Below are positions 1 to 6,410 of a stretch of DNA of 9,088 nt, in pieces. Made by a program: the position numbers and the translations under genes. Numbering within the stretch: the stretch's first letter is position 1; every line of letters starts with the position of its first letter. This DNA comes from Desulfobacterales bacterium. Lineage in GTDB: Bacteria > Desulfobacterota > Desulfobacteria > Desulfobacterales > JAFDCJ01. Location: positions 886,280 to 895,367 of the forward strand of contig CP070771.1 of the NCBI GenBank assembly GCA_020345785.1. Reading direction: 5' to 3'. Under the pieces are notes generated by a model. It worked only from the letters and a program-made list of their open reading frames with translations. It was not told the DNA's origin and ran no database searches.

Positions 1-603
1 GGTCACCTGGAGCGGTTTAATCCGGCCGTTCTGGCGCTTAAAGATATTGTCGACCACCCGATGTTCATAGAATCCCACCGGTTAAGTACCTTCAAAGACC
101 GCTCTACCGATATTAGTGTGGTGCTGGACTTAATGATTCATGATATTGATATTATTATGAACGTGGTCAAGTCCGAAATTCAAAGCATCCATGCAGCAGG
201 TGTCCCGGTTATCTGCAAGCAAGCGGATATCGCCAATGTGAGGCTGCAGTTTGAGAACGGCTGCGTGGCCAATGTTACGGCCAGCAGGATTTCTACCAAG
301 AATCAAAGAAAAATCAGGTTGTTTCAGAAAGATGCCTATATTTCCGTGGATTTTGCCAGCCGCGAAATAGTCCTTATCCGCCGCAATAAGAATCATTCCG
401 ACGGTCTGGTGCCCGGTACGGATATTCAGCAGCTGTCTTTTAGGGAGGCCGATGTGCTGGAAGATGAACTGGCTTCCTTTATCCAGGCTGTTTACACCCG
501 CAACCCGCCTGTGGTTTGCGGCCGGACGGGGCGCAAGGCGCTGGCAGTGGCGCTGAGCATCATGGATCAGATTGATACGGCCATTCAGCGGTATCTGCGT
601 TAG
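1..603 (+). CDS. Gfo/Idh/MocA-family sugar-nucleotide dehydrogenase, 3' part (5' end outside window)
   Basis: The open frame runs from base 1 (codon GGT) to TAG at 601-603, giving 200 residues with no start in the window. The N-terminal Rossmann NAD(P)-binding domain is therefore mostly missing. The visible part opens with GHLERFNPAV, which is typical of the link into the C-terminal domain. It then shows DLMIHDIDII around window residues 43-52, the conserved His/Asp catalytic region of the family, followed by the mixed beta-sheet substrate domain (VRLQFENGCVANVTASR). The family oxidises or reduces sugar hydroxyls or ketones with NAD(P). Its position just before lpxB suggests a UDP-GlcNAc-type substrate, for example a GnnA-like 3-dehydrogenase that prepares a 3-amino sugar for lipid A. 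That role is inferred only, because no partner aminotransferase is in the window. The family assignment is firm; the substrate is open. Confidence 0.85.
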   Translation, partial: GHLERFNPAVLALKDIVDHPMFIESHRLSTFKDRSTDISVVLDLMIHDIDIIMNVVKSEIQSIHAAGVPVICKQADIANVRLQFENGCVANVTASRISTKNQRKIRLFQKDAYISVDFASREIVLIRRNKNHSDGLVPGTDIQQLSFREADVLEDELASFIQAVYTRNPPVVCGRTGRKALAVALSIMDQIDTAIQRYLR

Positions 604-679
604 TCCGTTGACCTGCTCGCCTAGCGGTGCCGTATCGATAACTTGTTGCTAATGTTGCCGGGTGCTTTGAATTCGCATG

Positions 680-873
680 AGGTTTCAGGTGTCAGTGTTC
701 AGGTTTCAGCCACCAGCCATTAACTTTAGCCTAAACATAATATCTAAATGATGAAACCTTATATGAATTTTCAAATAGCTACTTATTCTTTCAGACGGGC
801 GGCCCGCGGGCGGCCCGGCGGCCGGCAGTTCGCGGCGGAACTCCTGACACCTGACACCCGAAACCTGAAACCT
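680..873. repeat. Paired heptad arrays forming a large inverted repeat upstream of lpxB
   Basis: The left arm (680-709) is four 7-bp units in strict phase, for example AGGTTTC and AGGTGTC, plus AG. The right arm (844-873) is four 7-bp units of complementary type, for example CTGACAC and CTGAAAC, plus CT. Adjacent units agree at 15 of 21 positions on the left and 18 of 21 on the right. The two 30-base arms are reverse complements at 24 of 30 positions, with a 134-base interior. The interior is AT-rich at 720-790 and then very GC-rich at 795-836, where an 11-bp near-tandem starting GGGCGGCCC begins at 797 and again at 808. The right arm ends five bases before the lpxB start. I see no gene and no convincing promoter in the 275-base gap 604-878. 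Confidence 0.85.
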
Positions 874-878
874 AATAT

Positions 879-2024
879 ATGAACCCAATTTCAAATCATC
901 CCTGTGTGGCCATCATCGCCGGTGAGGCGTCGGGCGATCAGCACGGCGCCAATCTGGTCAGCGCCATGCAAAGGAAACTGCCGGACATCTCTTTCTGCGG
1001 CATTGGAGGGCCCGCCCTCAGACAAGCCGGGGTGCGCATTGTCGTTGATGCCGCCGAACTGACGGTGGTGGGAATTACCGAGGTTTTGGCGAAAATTCCC
1101 ACCATCATGAAAGGGCTGGCAAGCATCAAGCGACTTTTAAAAAATCTCAAACCCGATCTCCTCATTCTGATTGATTTTCCCGATTTTAATCTCCACGTGG
1201 CGTCCGTCGCAAGGAGGTTGGGCATTCCAGTATTGTACTATATCAGTCCGCAGATATGGGCCTGGCGGCAGGGCCGGGTCAAACGGATCAAAAGGCGCGT
1301 CAACCATATGGCGGTCATTCTGCCCTTTGAGGTTCAGTTCTACCGGGAGCACAGTGTGCCGGTGACTTTCGTTGGGCATCCCCTGCTGGACACCCGCCTG
1401 CCGGCAGTTGAGCAAGCCTTAAAAGACTACAACCCGGAGAAGCCTATCATCGGCCTGGTACCGGGCTCCCGCGAGAGTGAGATTATCAGACTGCTTCCCA
1501 CCATGCTGGAAGCAGCCGATATTTTGCGACAGCGGCTAAAACATGTTACATTTATAATTTCACAGGCGCTGACCGTTAAACGGGCGCTGATGGATACCAT
1601 CATTGGAAAATTTCCGGGATGGGCCGATGTTGAAGTGATATCAGACGGAGTGGAAAAGGTGTTTGAGCGCTGCGACGCCATCATTGCGGCTTCCGGAACC
1701 GTTACTCTCCAGGCAGCTATTCACGCTATACCCATGGTTATCATTTATAAGGTGTCTCCGCTAAGCGCCTGGCTGGCAAGGGCGTTGGTTCGGGTACCGC
1801 ACGTCGGCCTGGTAAACCTGGTCGCCGGCCGACGCCTTGTACCCGAATTGCTGCAGCATCAGGCCACCGGCGCCAATATCGCACGGACAATGGAAGGCAT
1901 GCTGCAGAGTGCCGATAAATTAAATCAACTAAAGCACGAGTTAATTGCCCTGCGGGATGTGCTCGGTCAGTCCGGGGCTTCGGCCAGGGTGGCGGAGCTG
2001 GCGTTGGGGATGATCCATAAGTGA
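879..2024 (+). CDS. lpxB: Lipid-A-disaccharide synthase LpxB
   Basis: The protein has 381 residues, the normal length for this GT19 glycosyltransferase. It joins UDP-2,3-diacylglucosamine to lipid X, releasing UDP and forming the lipid A disaccharide at the cytosolic face of the inner membrane. Visible family blocks are GEASGD (residues 15-20), LIDFPDFN (97-104, containing the Asp region needed for catalysis), YISPQIWAWRQGR (121-133), VGHPLLD (165-171), PGSRESE (195-201), SGTVTLQ (272-278) and VPELLQ (321-326). The ATG at 879 is fixed because an in-frame TAA lies at 873-875 and the next Met (residue 30) would remove the GEASGD block. No Shine-Dalgarno sequence precedes it; the heptad array ends five bases upstream. 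The gene is followed by a 188-base gap before msbA. No truncation or frameshift is seen. Confidence 0.97.
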   Translation: MNPISNHPCVAIIAGEASGDQHGANLVSAMQRKLPDISFCGIGGPALRQAGVRIVVDAAELTVVGITEVLAKIPTIMKGLASIKRLLKNLKPDLLILIDFPDFNLHVASVARRLGIPVLYYISPQIWAWRQGRVKRIKRRVNHMAVILPFEVQFYREHSVPVTFVGHPLLDTRLPAVEQALKDYNPEKPIIGLVPGSRESEIIRLLPTMLEAADILRQRLKHVTFIISQALTVKRALMDTIIGKFPGWADVEVISDGVEKVFERCDAIIAASGTVTLQAAIHAIPMVIIYKVSPLSAWLARALVRVPHVGLVNLVAGRRLVPELLQHQATGANIARTMEGMLQSADKLNQLKHELIALRDVLGQSGASARVAELALGMIHK

Positions 2025-2034
2025 TTGAATATTT

Positions 2035-2060
2035 ATGAATTCGTAAAAAACCGAATTCAT
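2035..2060. terminator. Perfect 9-bp hairpin after lpxB (possible weak terminator or processing stem)
   Basis: ATGAATTCG at 2035-2043 and CGAATTCAT at 2052-2060 are exact reverse complements separated by an 8-base A-rich loop. The hairpin starts 10 bases after the lpxB stop. The stem is AT-rich and only two T follow it, so it does not look like a strong intrinsic terminator. A stabilising 3' stem in a polycistronic transcript is equally possible. Confidence 0.4.
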
Positions 2061-2075
2061 TTCCGCCTTGCGGGA

Positions 2076-2159
2076 TTTGGTGTTTCGAGCTTGGTGTTTG
2101 CTTTGACATATCCACTTTTATATTAATTTGTCAGATCACTAAACACCAAATACTAAACA
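2076..2159. repeat. Paired heptad arrays in the lpxB-msbA gap
   Basis: The left part (2076-2103) is four 7-bp units such as TTTGGTG and CTTGGTG. The right part (2139-2159) is three units such as CTAAACA and CCAAATA. Both lie in the same 7-bp phase. ATTTGGTGTTT at 2075-2085 is an exact reverse complement of 2141-2151 (11 bp). A second copy, TTGGTGTTT at 2091-2099, can pair with the same target, and TGACA (2104-2108) pairs with TGTCA (2129-2133). Two alternative stems are therefore possible. The rest of the gap up to the msbA start shows no gene and no strong promoter. Confidence 0.8.
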
Positions 2160-2212
2160 CGATGGTATAAAGGCAATTTAGCCGTTTCAACCGGTTCTTT
2201 AAGCGTATCGCT

Positions 2213-3958
2213 ATGGCTATTTTAAAACTACCGAAACTGACTTCGCGGCATATTGAACTGCTGTCATTTATTAAAGACAGCTGGTTCAAGCTGGCGCTGT
2301 CCGCCGTATGCTCCGCCGTCGAAGCCGGCATGACCGCATTGTCGGCATGGTTGGTAAAGCCGGTCGTGGAAAAGATATTTGAACAAAAGAACGCCGAGAT
2401 GCTGATGCTGATTCCTCTGGCGGTGATTGCGGTTTTTGTCATAAAAGGCATTGCGGCCTACGCATCCTACTATCTGATGAATCATGTGGGACAGAGCGTC
2501 ATCATGCGCTTGAGAAATCGACTTTACAATTATCTGCAGGATCTTCCATTGGCCTTTTTTCAGCGGGAAAAAACCGGCGATCTGATGTCCCGGATCACAA
2601 ACGACGTTGCCATTATCGCGTCCATGTTCACCTCCGCAATTACCGGTTCTATCAGGGATTGTTTTGCCATCATCGGTTTGCTGTCCGTGACTTTCTTCCT
2701 GATCCCAAAACTGGCCATCTATGCGTTCATCGTTTTGCCGCTGGCCGCTTTTCCCATCTTTCATTTCGGCCGCAGGGTTCGACGGGTGCGACGAGGAGCC
2801 CAGGAAGCCATGGCTGATCTGAATGCATTTTTGCATGAGACCCTTTTGGGCACCAAAATCGTCAAAGCCTTCGGCATGGAAAATTACGAAAAAAGGCGTT
2901 TTGCAGATAAAAGCCGCAAACTCTTCAGACTTGAAATGAAGGAAGCCAGGGTCAGAGCCATGTCCTCGCCGTTAATGGAATTTTTGGGGGGTTTGGGCAT
3001 TGCGTTCATCATCTGGTACGGCGGCAAGCATGTTATCTCCGGTACTTACTCGTTCGGCACCTTCATGTCATTTTTAACAGCGGTTGCATTATTGTATGAA
3101 CCGCTTAAAAAACTGAGTAAAGTGAATAATTCCATCCAACGGGGTTTGGCTGCCATCGATCGTATCTTTGATATTCTGGATCGAAAATCCGATATCATTG
3201 AAGCGCCGTCACCGGTGCAGATCCTGCCGGGACCGCATCGGATCACGTTCGACAATGTGTCCTTCAAATACGACACAGCCATGGTGCTCAAAAACATCAA
3301 CCTGACCGTTGAAGCCGGTGAAATCATTGCATTGGCAGGTATGAGCGGCGGGGGCAAAACCTCGCTGGTAAACCTGATTCCCCGGTTTTATGATGTCACG
3401 GAGGGCTCCATTTTGATCGACGATGTTGATATCCGGCAGGCCTCGATCAAGGCCTTGCGCCAACAGATCGCCATCGTGACGCAGGAACCCATCCTGTTCA
3501 ATGACACCATCCGCAACAATATTGCCTACGGCTCTCCGGAAGCCTCCGAACAAAAAATTATTCAAGCGGCGGAAGCCGCCTATGCATATGAGTTTATCGA
3601 GGGCTTTGCCGACGGGTTTGAAACATCGATCGGCGAGCTCGGCGGACGACTTTCCGGCGGCCAGAAACAGCGCATCTGCATCGCTCGGGCGCTTTTAAAG
3701 GATGCCCCGATATTGATCCTGGATGAAGCAACGTCATCGCTTGATTCCGAGTCTGAAACTCTGGTTCAGAAAGCGCTGGCAAATTTAATGCAAGGCCGCA
3801 CAACGTTTATCATTGCCCACCGGCTGTCTACCATCGGCTATGCGCACCGCATCCTGGTTATCGTCGAGGGGCGCATTGTGGAAGAAGGATTGCACGAACA
3901 GCTGCTCGAACGTCGGGGGGAGTACTATAAACTTCACCAGTTGCAGTTTTCCGCATGA
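2213..3958 (+). CDS. msbA: Lipid A export ABC transporter MsbA (fused permease/ATPase half-transporter)
   Basis: The protein has 581 residues, matching the MsbA half-transporter, which works as a homodimer and flips lipid A-core across the inner membrane using ATP. The N-terminal ~310 residues carry the hydrophobic six-helix exporter domain; the block FQREKTGDLMSRITNDV is typical of the first cytoplasmic region. The C-terminal ATPase has Walker A GMSGGGKT (from residue 376), the Q-loop in VTQEP, the signature LSGGQ (480-484), Walker B ILILDE with D504 and E505, a D-loop SSLDSE, and the switch His in IIAHRLS (H536). The ATG at 2213 is the only plausible start: the frame opens after TAA at 2168-2170 with no other start codon, and there is no clear Shine-Dalgarno sequence. 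The last bases ATGA overlap lptF. MsbA identity over a general multidrug exporter rests on the lpx/lpt context. Confidence 0.93.
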   Translation: MAILKLPKLTSRHIELLSFIKDSWFKLALSAVCSAVEAGMTALSAWLVKPVVEKIFEQKNAEMLMLIPLAVIAVFVIKGIAAYASYYLMNHVGQSVIMRLRNRLYNYLQDLPLAFFQREKTGDLMSRITNDVAIIASMFTSAITGSIRDCFAIIGLLSVTFFLIPKLAIYAFIVLPLAAFPIFHFGRRVRRVRRGAQEAMADLNAFLHETLLGTKIVKAFGMENYEKRRFADKSRKLFRLEMKEARVRAMSSPLMEFLGGLGIAFIIWYGGKHVISGTYSFGTFMSFLTAVALLYEPLKKLSKVNNSIQRGLAAIDRIFDILDRKSDIIEAPSPVQILPGPHRITFDNVSFKYDTAMVLKNINLTVEAGEIIALAGMSGGGKTSLVNLIPRFYDVTEGSILIDDVDIRQASIKALRQQIAIVTQEPILFNDTIRNNIAYGSPEASEQKIIQAAEAAYAYEFIEGFADGFETSIGELGGRLSGGQKQRICIARALLKDAPILILDEATSSLDSESETLVQKALANLMQGRTTFIIAHRLSTIGYAHRILVIVEGRIVEEGLHEQLLERRGEYYKLHQLQFSA

Positions 3959-5133
3959 TTCTGATGTCAACAAACAATCGTTACATTTTCAGGGAAATGT
4001 TGCCGCCCTTTTGCATCAACGTCCTGATATTTTCCTTTCTGTTCATCATGACGAGAACGGTCGAAATCACCAATTGGGTCGTCAACTACAATCTCAATGT
4101 CTGGTCGGTGCTGGCCTTTATAGCGTACATGATGTCCTGGTTTTTGATGTTTATCTTTCCGATGTTTGTCATGATGTCCATATTGCTGACCTTTTTGCGG
4201 CTGTCCAGCGATAATGAAATTGTCGCTCTGAAGTCCTGTGGTTTAAGCATTTACGGATTACTGCCGCCGGTTATACTCGCCGGAGTGGCGGGTTGTCCTT
4301 TAACCGGATTTATGACCCTGTATGGGGTGCCGCAGGCCAAAACCGACTTGGAAGACATGGCCGTAAAGGTGGCGACACCCAATATCGATATCGGTTTGAA
4401 GGAGAGGACCTTCAACGACGCCTTTACAGACGTCATGCGGTATGTCAACCGAATTGACCTGAAAGACAAAAAATTGATTGATGTTTTCATCGAAGATAAA
4501 CGCCGGCCGGACATCATCAGTACCGTGGTCGCTCCGGAGGGGCGCCTATACAGTGAACCTGAAAAATTGACGTACCATCTGGTATTGTTCAACGGAACGA
4601 TTCACCAGACCAACCACAAAGATCGTTCCGCGAATTCGATCAGCTTCAATACCTATAAATTGAGTCTTGATCTGCAAAAAGAATTTGCCAGTGTTGAAAA
4701 GAGACATAAAAGCAGGGAGGAGATGAGCATCGCCGAGCTGCGACGGTTTATGGAAGATCGTCCGGAAAAAGATGAAGATTACTATGATGCCCAGATCATC
4801 ATGCATCGACGTTTTTCGATTCCGGTTGCCTGTCTGGCGCTATCATTGATTGCCTTTCCGCTGGGGATTCAGTCTAAAACAACCAAGCGTTCCTATGGAT
4901 TAATTTTGTGTCTTTTCTTCTTTTTGCTCTATTATCTCATGTTGACGGCCGGATATGCCTTCGGGGAAAATGGGGCCTATCCGCCTGCGATCGGCATGTG
5001 GGTACCGAACGCAGTCATGGCCGCGCTGGGACTTTACTTCCTCTTTCAAACAGCCAGAGAACGCAATTTAGTGGTAGAACTTTTGGTTCAGCGCGTTCAA
5101 AAGTTTTTCGCCCGGTTTAGTCGGTATGAGTAG
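3955..5133 (+). CDS. lptF: LPS export system permease LptF
   Basis: The 392-residue YjgP/YjgQ-family membrane protein pairs with LptG and the LptB ATPase to extract LPS from the inner membrane and pass it to the periplasmic bridge. Three hydrophobic helices are seen near residues 17-35, 51-80 and 101-123, then a periplasmic domain of about 160 residues (jellyroll in this family), then three more helices near 287-305, 313-334 and 346-366. The family block LSSDNEIVALKSCGLS (83-98) follows helix 2. The start ATG at 3955 overlaps the msbA stop as ATGA, which implies translational coupling; a second in-frame ATG at 3964 is possible. F versus G is assigned by order and by the stronger LptG look of the next gene. 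The TAG stop at 5131-5133 abuts a heptad array. Confidence 0.9.
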   Translation: MILMSTNNRYIFREMLPPFCINVLIFSFLFIMTRTVEITNWVVNYNLNVWSVLAFIAYMMSWFLMFIFPMFVMMSILLTFLRLSSDNEIVALKSCGLSIYGLLPPVILAGVAGCPLTGFMTLYGVPQAKTDLEDMAVKVATPNIDIGLKERTFNDAFTDVMRYVNRIDLKDKKLIDVFIEDKRRPDIISTVVAPEGRLYSEPEKLTYHLVLFNGTIHQTNHKDRSANSISFNTYKLSLDLQKEFASVEKRHKSREEMSIAELRRFMEDRPEKDEDYYDAQIIMHRRFSIPVACLALSLIAFPLGIQSKTTKRSYGLILCLFFFLLYYLMLTAGYAFGENGAYPPAIGMWVPNAVMAALGLYFLFQTARERNLVVELLVQRVQKFFARFSRYE

Positions 5134-5154
5134 TTATTCGTTATTTGTTATTAG
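5134..5154. repeat. Three-unit heptad array directly after lptF
   Basis: Three 7-bp units of form TTATTNG (N = C, T, A) follow the lptF stop without a gap. Adjacent units differ at one base each (12 of 14 matches). The preceding seven bases (5127-5133, ending in the lptF stop TAG) match the third unit at 5 of 7, so the stop may belong to the array. A lone AGGTTTC word, identical to a unit of the array before lpxB, lies at 5195-5201. The remainder of the gap to the lptG start shows no gene and no strong promoter. Confidence 0.75.
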
Positions 5155-5266
5155 AAAAATAGAATGATCGTTTTGGCAAGATAAAATTTAAGTCAGGTTT
5201 CGACAGCGCCTTAACAAACAGCATAAAGTGACGATTTGAATAGGCCGGATTGAATGAACGAATTTT

Positions 5267-5304
5267 GGGTTTTTCAACCCGGAATCCCGCTGGGCGGGAA
5301 ACCC
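5267..5304 (+). promoter_or_regulatory. Two small hairpins with an alternative pairing, upstream of the lptG start
   Basis: GGGTT (5267-5271) pairs with AACCC (5276-5280) around a 4-base loop. TCCCGC (5285-5290) pairs with GCGGGA (5294-5299) around TGG. Alternatively GGGTTT (5267-5272) can pair with AAACCC (5299-5304), which excludes the first stem. The structure ends 23 bases before the lptG ATG. It could affect initiation of lptG or be a degenerate part of the repeat family; AACC words recur every 7-8 bases from 5300 to 5318. Function is unproven. Confidence 0.35.
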
Positions 5305-5327
5305 TGAACCTCTCAACCTACACAACA

Positions 5328-6401
5328 ATGTCCATCCTCGATCGGTATTTAATAAAAGAAATTCTAAAGCATTTCGTCGTCGTTTTGGCGGCGGCTGCAG
5401 GTATTTATCTGGTAGTTGATTTTTTTGAAAACATTGACAAATTTGTGGACGCCGGTTTGCCGGTTTCCAGAATGATTGAGTTTCTCCAGCTTAAAATACC
5501 TTTGATTACGGCCCAGATTACACCGGTCGGCATCCTGATGGCTGTTCTGATTACCTTCGGCCTGATGAACAAAAACAACGAAATTATTGCGTTGAAAAGC
5601 AGCGGTATGAGTATATATTACTTCATCAGACCGATTTTCGCCCTTGGGCTATTTTTCACCATATTTCTATTTATATTATCCGAGATTGTGGTGCCGCTTA
5701 CCATCGGCAAGGCCAATGAGATCTACCGCGTTGAAGTAAAAAAATACACCCAGACCAGGGGTCAAAAGGATATCTGGTTCAAAAGCCGTCGCTGTATCGC
5801 CTTTATTTCCTATTTCAACCCCCGCGATAAAACCATTTCCGGTATTGCTCTCAACTATTTTGATGACCGCTTCCGGCTCACCCGACGTATCGATGCCGCC
5901 AAAGGCGTCTTTCGAGAGGGACACTGGGTGTTTAATGATATCATGGAGCAGGTGCTGAATCAAAAAACCGGATCCTATGAGGTTAAGTTTCATGAAAAGA
6001 AAATCGAAAATATCAACTTTCTGCCGGAAGATCTTCAGCGGGTTGCTAAAAAGTCTGAAGAAATGAGTTTCAGGGAGCTGCTGTACTACATCCAGGACGT
6101 TGAAGCCGAGGGTTACGATGCCACCCCTTACCGCGTGGATCTTCACGGCAAATTTGCCTTGCCGCTTTCCAGCCTGATCGTATGCATTATCGGGGCCGGC
6201 ATTTCAGTTCGAAAAATAACCAAGCACGGTCTTTCGGTGAATATCGCCATGGGAATTGTGGTGGTCTTCCTTTACTATATAAGCTACAGTTTTTGCATTT
6301 CACTTGGTTATGGCGGGCTGCTGCCGCCGTTTATTGCCGCCTGGGTGTCAAATTTTATTTTTGCCTGTCTTGCTTTATTCAGTCTTTTAAATGCCGAATA
6401 G
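5328..6401 (+). CDS. lptG: LPS export system permease LptG
   Basis: From the ATG at 5328 the protein has 357 residues and starts MSILDRYLIKEIL, the standard N-terminus of LptG. It is the partner of LptF in the LptB2FG exporter of the inner membrane. Helices are seen near residues 12-31, 58-79 and 97-121, followed by a periplasmic domain and three C-terminal helices near 277-293, 301-325 and 331-354. The block NKNNEIIALKSSGMS (81-94... region) matches the family. The frame can be extended to a TTG at 5250, but that adds 26 residues encoded by the hairpin region, has no Shine-Dalgarno sequence, and would push the conserved N-terminus inward, so 5328 is preferred. No Shine-Dalgarno sequence precedes 5328 either. 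The 194-base separation from lptF is odd, because the two subunits are needed in equal amounts. lpxK begins nine bases after the stop. Confidence 0.93.
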   Translation: MSILDRYLIKEILKHFVVVLAAAAGIYLVVDFFENIDKFVDAGLPVSRMIEFLQLKIPLITAQITPVGILMAVLITFGLMNKNNEIIALKSSGMSIYYFIRPIFALGLFFTIFLFILSEIVVPLTIGKANEIYRVEVKKYTQTRGQKDIWFKSRRCIAFISYFNPRDKTISGIALNYFDDRFRLTRRIDAAKGVFREGHWVFNDIMEQVLNQKTGSYEVKFHEKKIENINFLPEDLQRVAKKSEEMSFRELLYYIQDVEAEGYDATPYRVDLHGKFALPLSSLIVCIIGAGISVRKITKHGLSVNIAMGIVVVFLYYISYSFCISLGYGGLLPPFIAAWVSNFIFACLALFSLLNAE

Positions 6402-6410
6402 CCTGAGCCT

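Noticed and set aside
608..643. TTGACC with a downstream TATCGA as a promoter for lpxB
   Set aside because: The -10 match is poor at any acceptable spacing.
680..873. CRISPR array or REP/ERIC-type element
   Set aside because: Units are 7 bp with no spacers and no fixed consensus, and no cas or transposase genes are nearby.
706..894. Minus-strand 62-codon frame across the gap before lpxB
   Set aside because: It is a translation of the heptad arms and the GC-rich island (for example FQVSGVRCQ), overlaps the lpxB start, and lacks any protein-like domain.
1741..2115. Minus-strand 124-codon frame across the lpxB end and following gap
   Set aside because: It mostly shadows lpxB in antisense, and its first residues come from the 2076-2103 array; no family features.
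2103..2131. TTGACA promoter-like hexamer in the lpxB-msbA gap
   Set aside because: The best -10-like words (TATATT, TATTAA) are only 10-12 bases away and nothing suitable lies 16-18 bases downstream; the hexamer falls within the array stem.
5250..5327. TTG start at 5250 extending LptG by 26 residues
   Set aside because: The added residues come from the hairpin region, and the LptG family begins at the MSILDRYL block encoded from 5328; TTG has no Shine-Dalgarno sequence.
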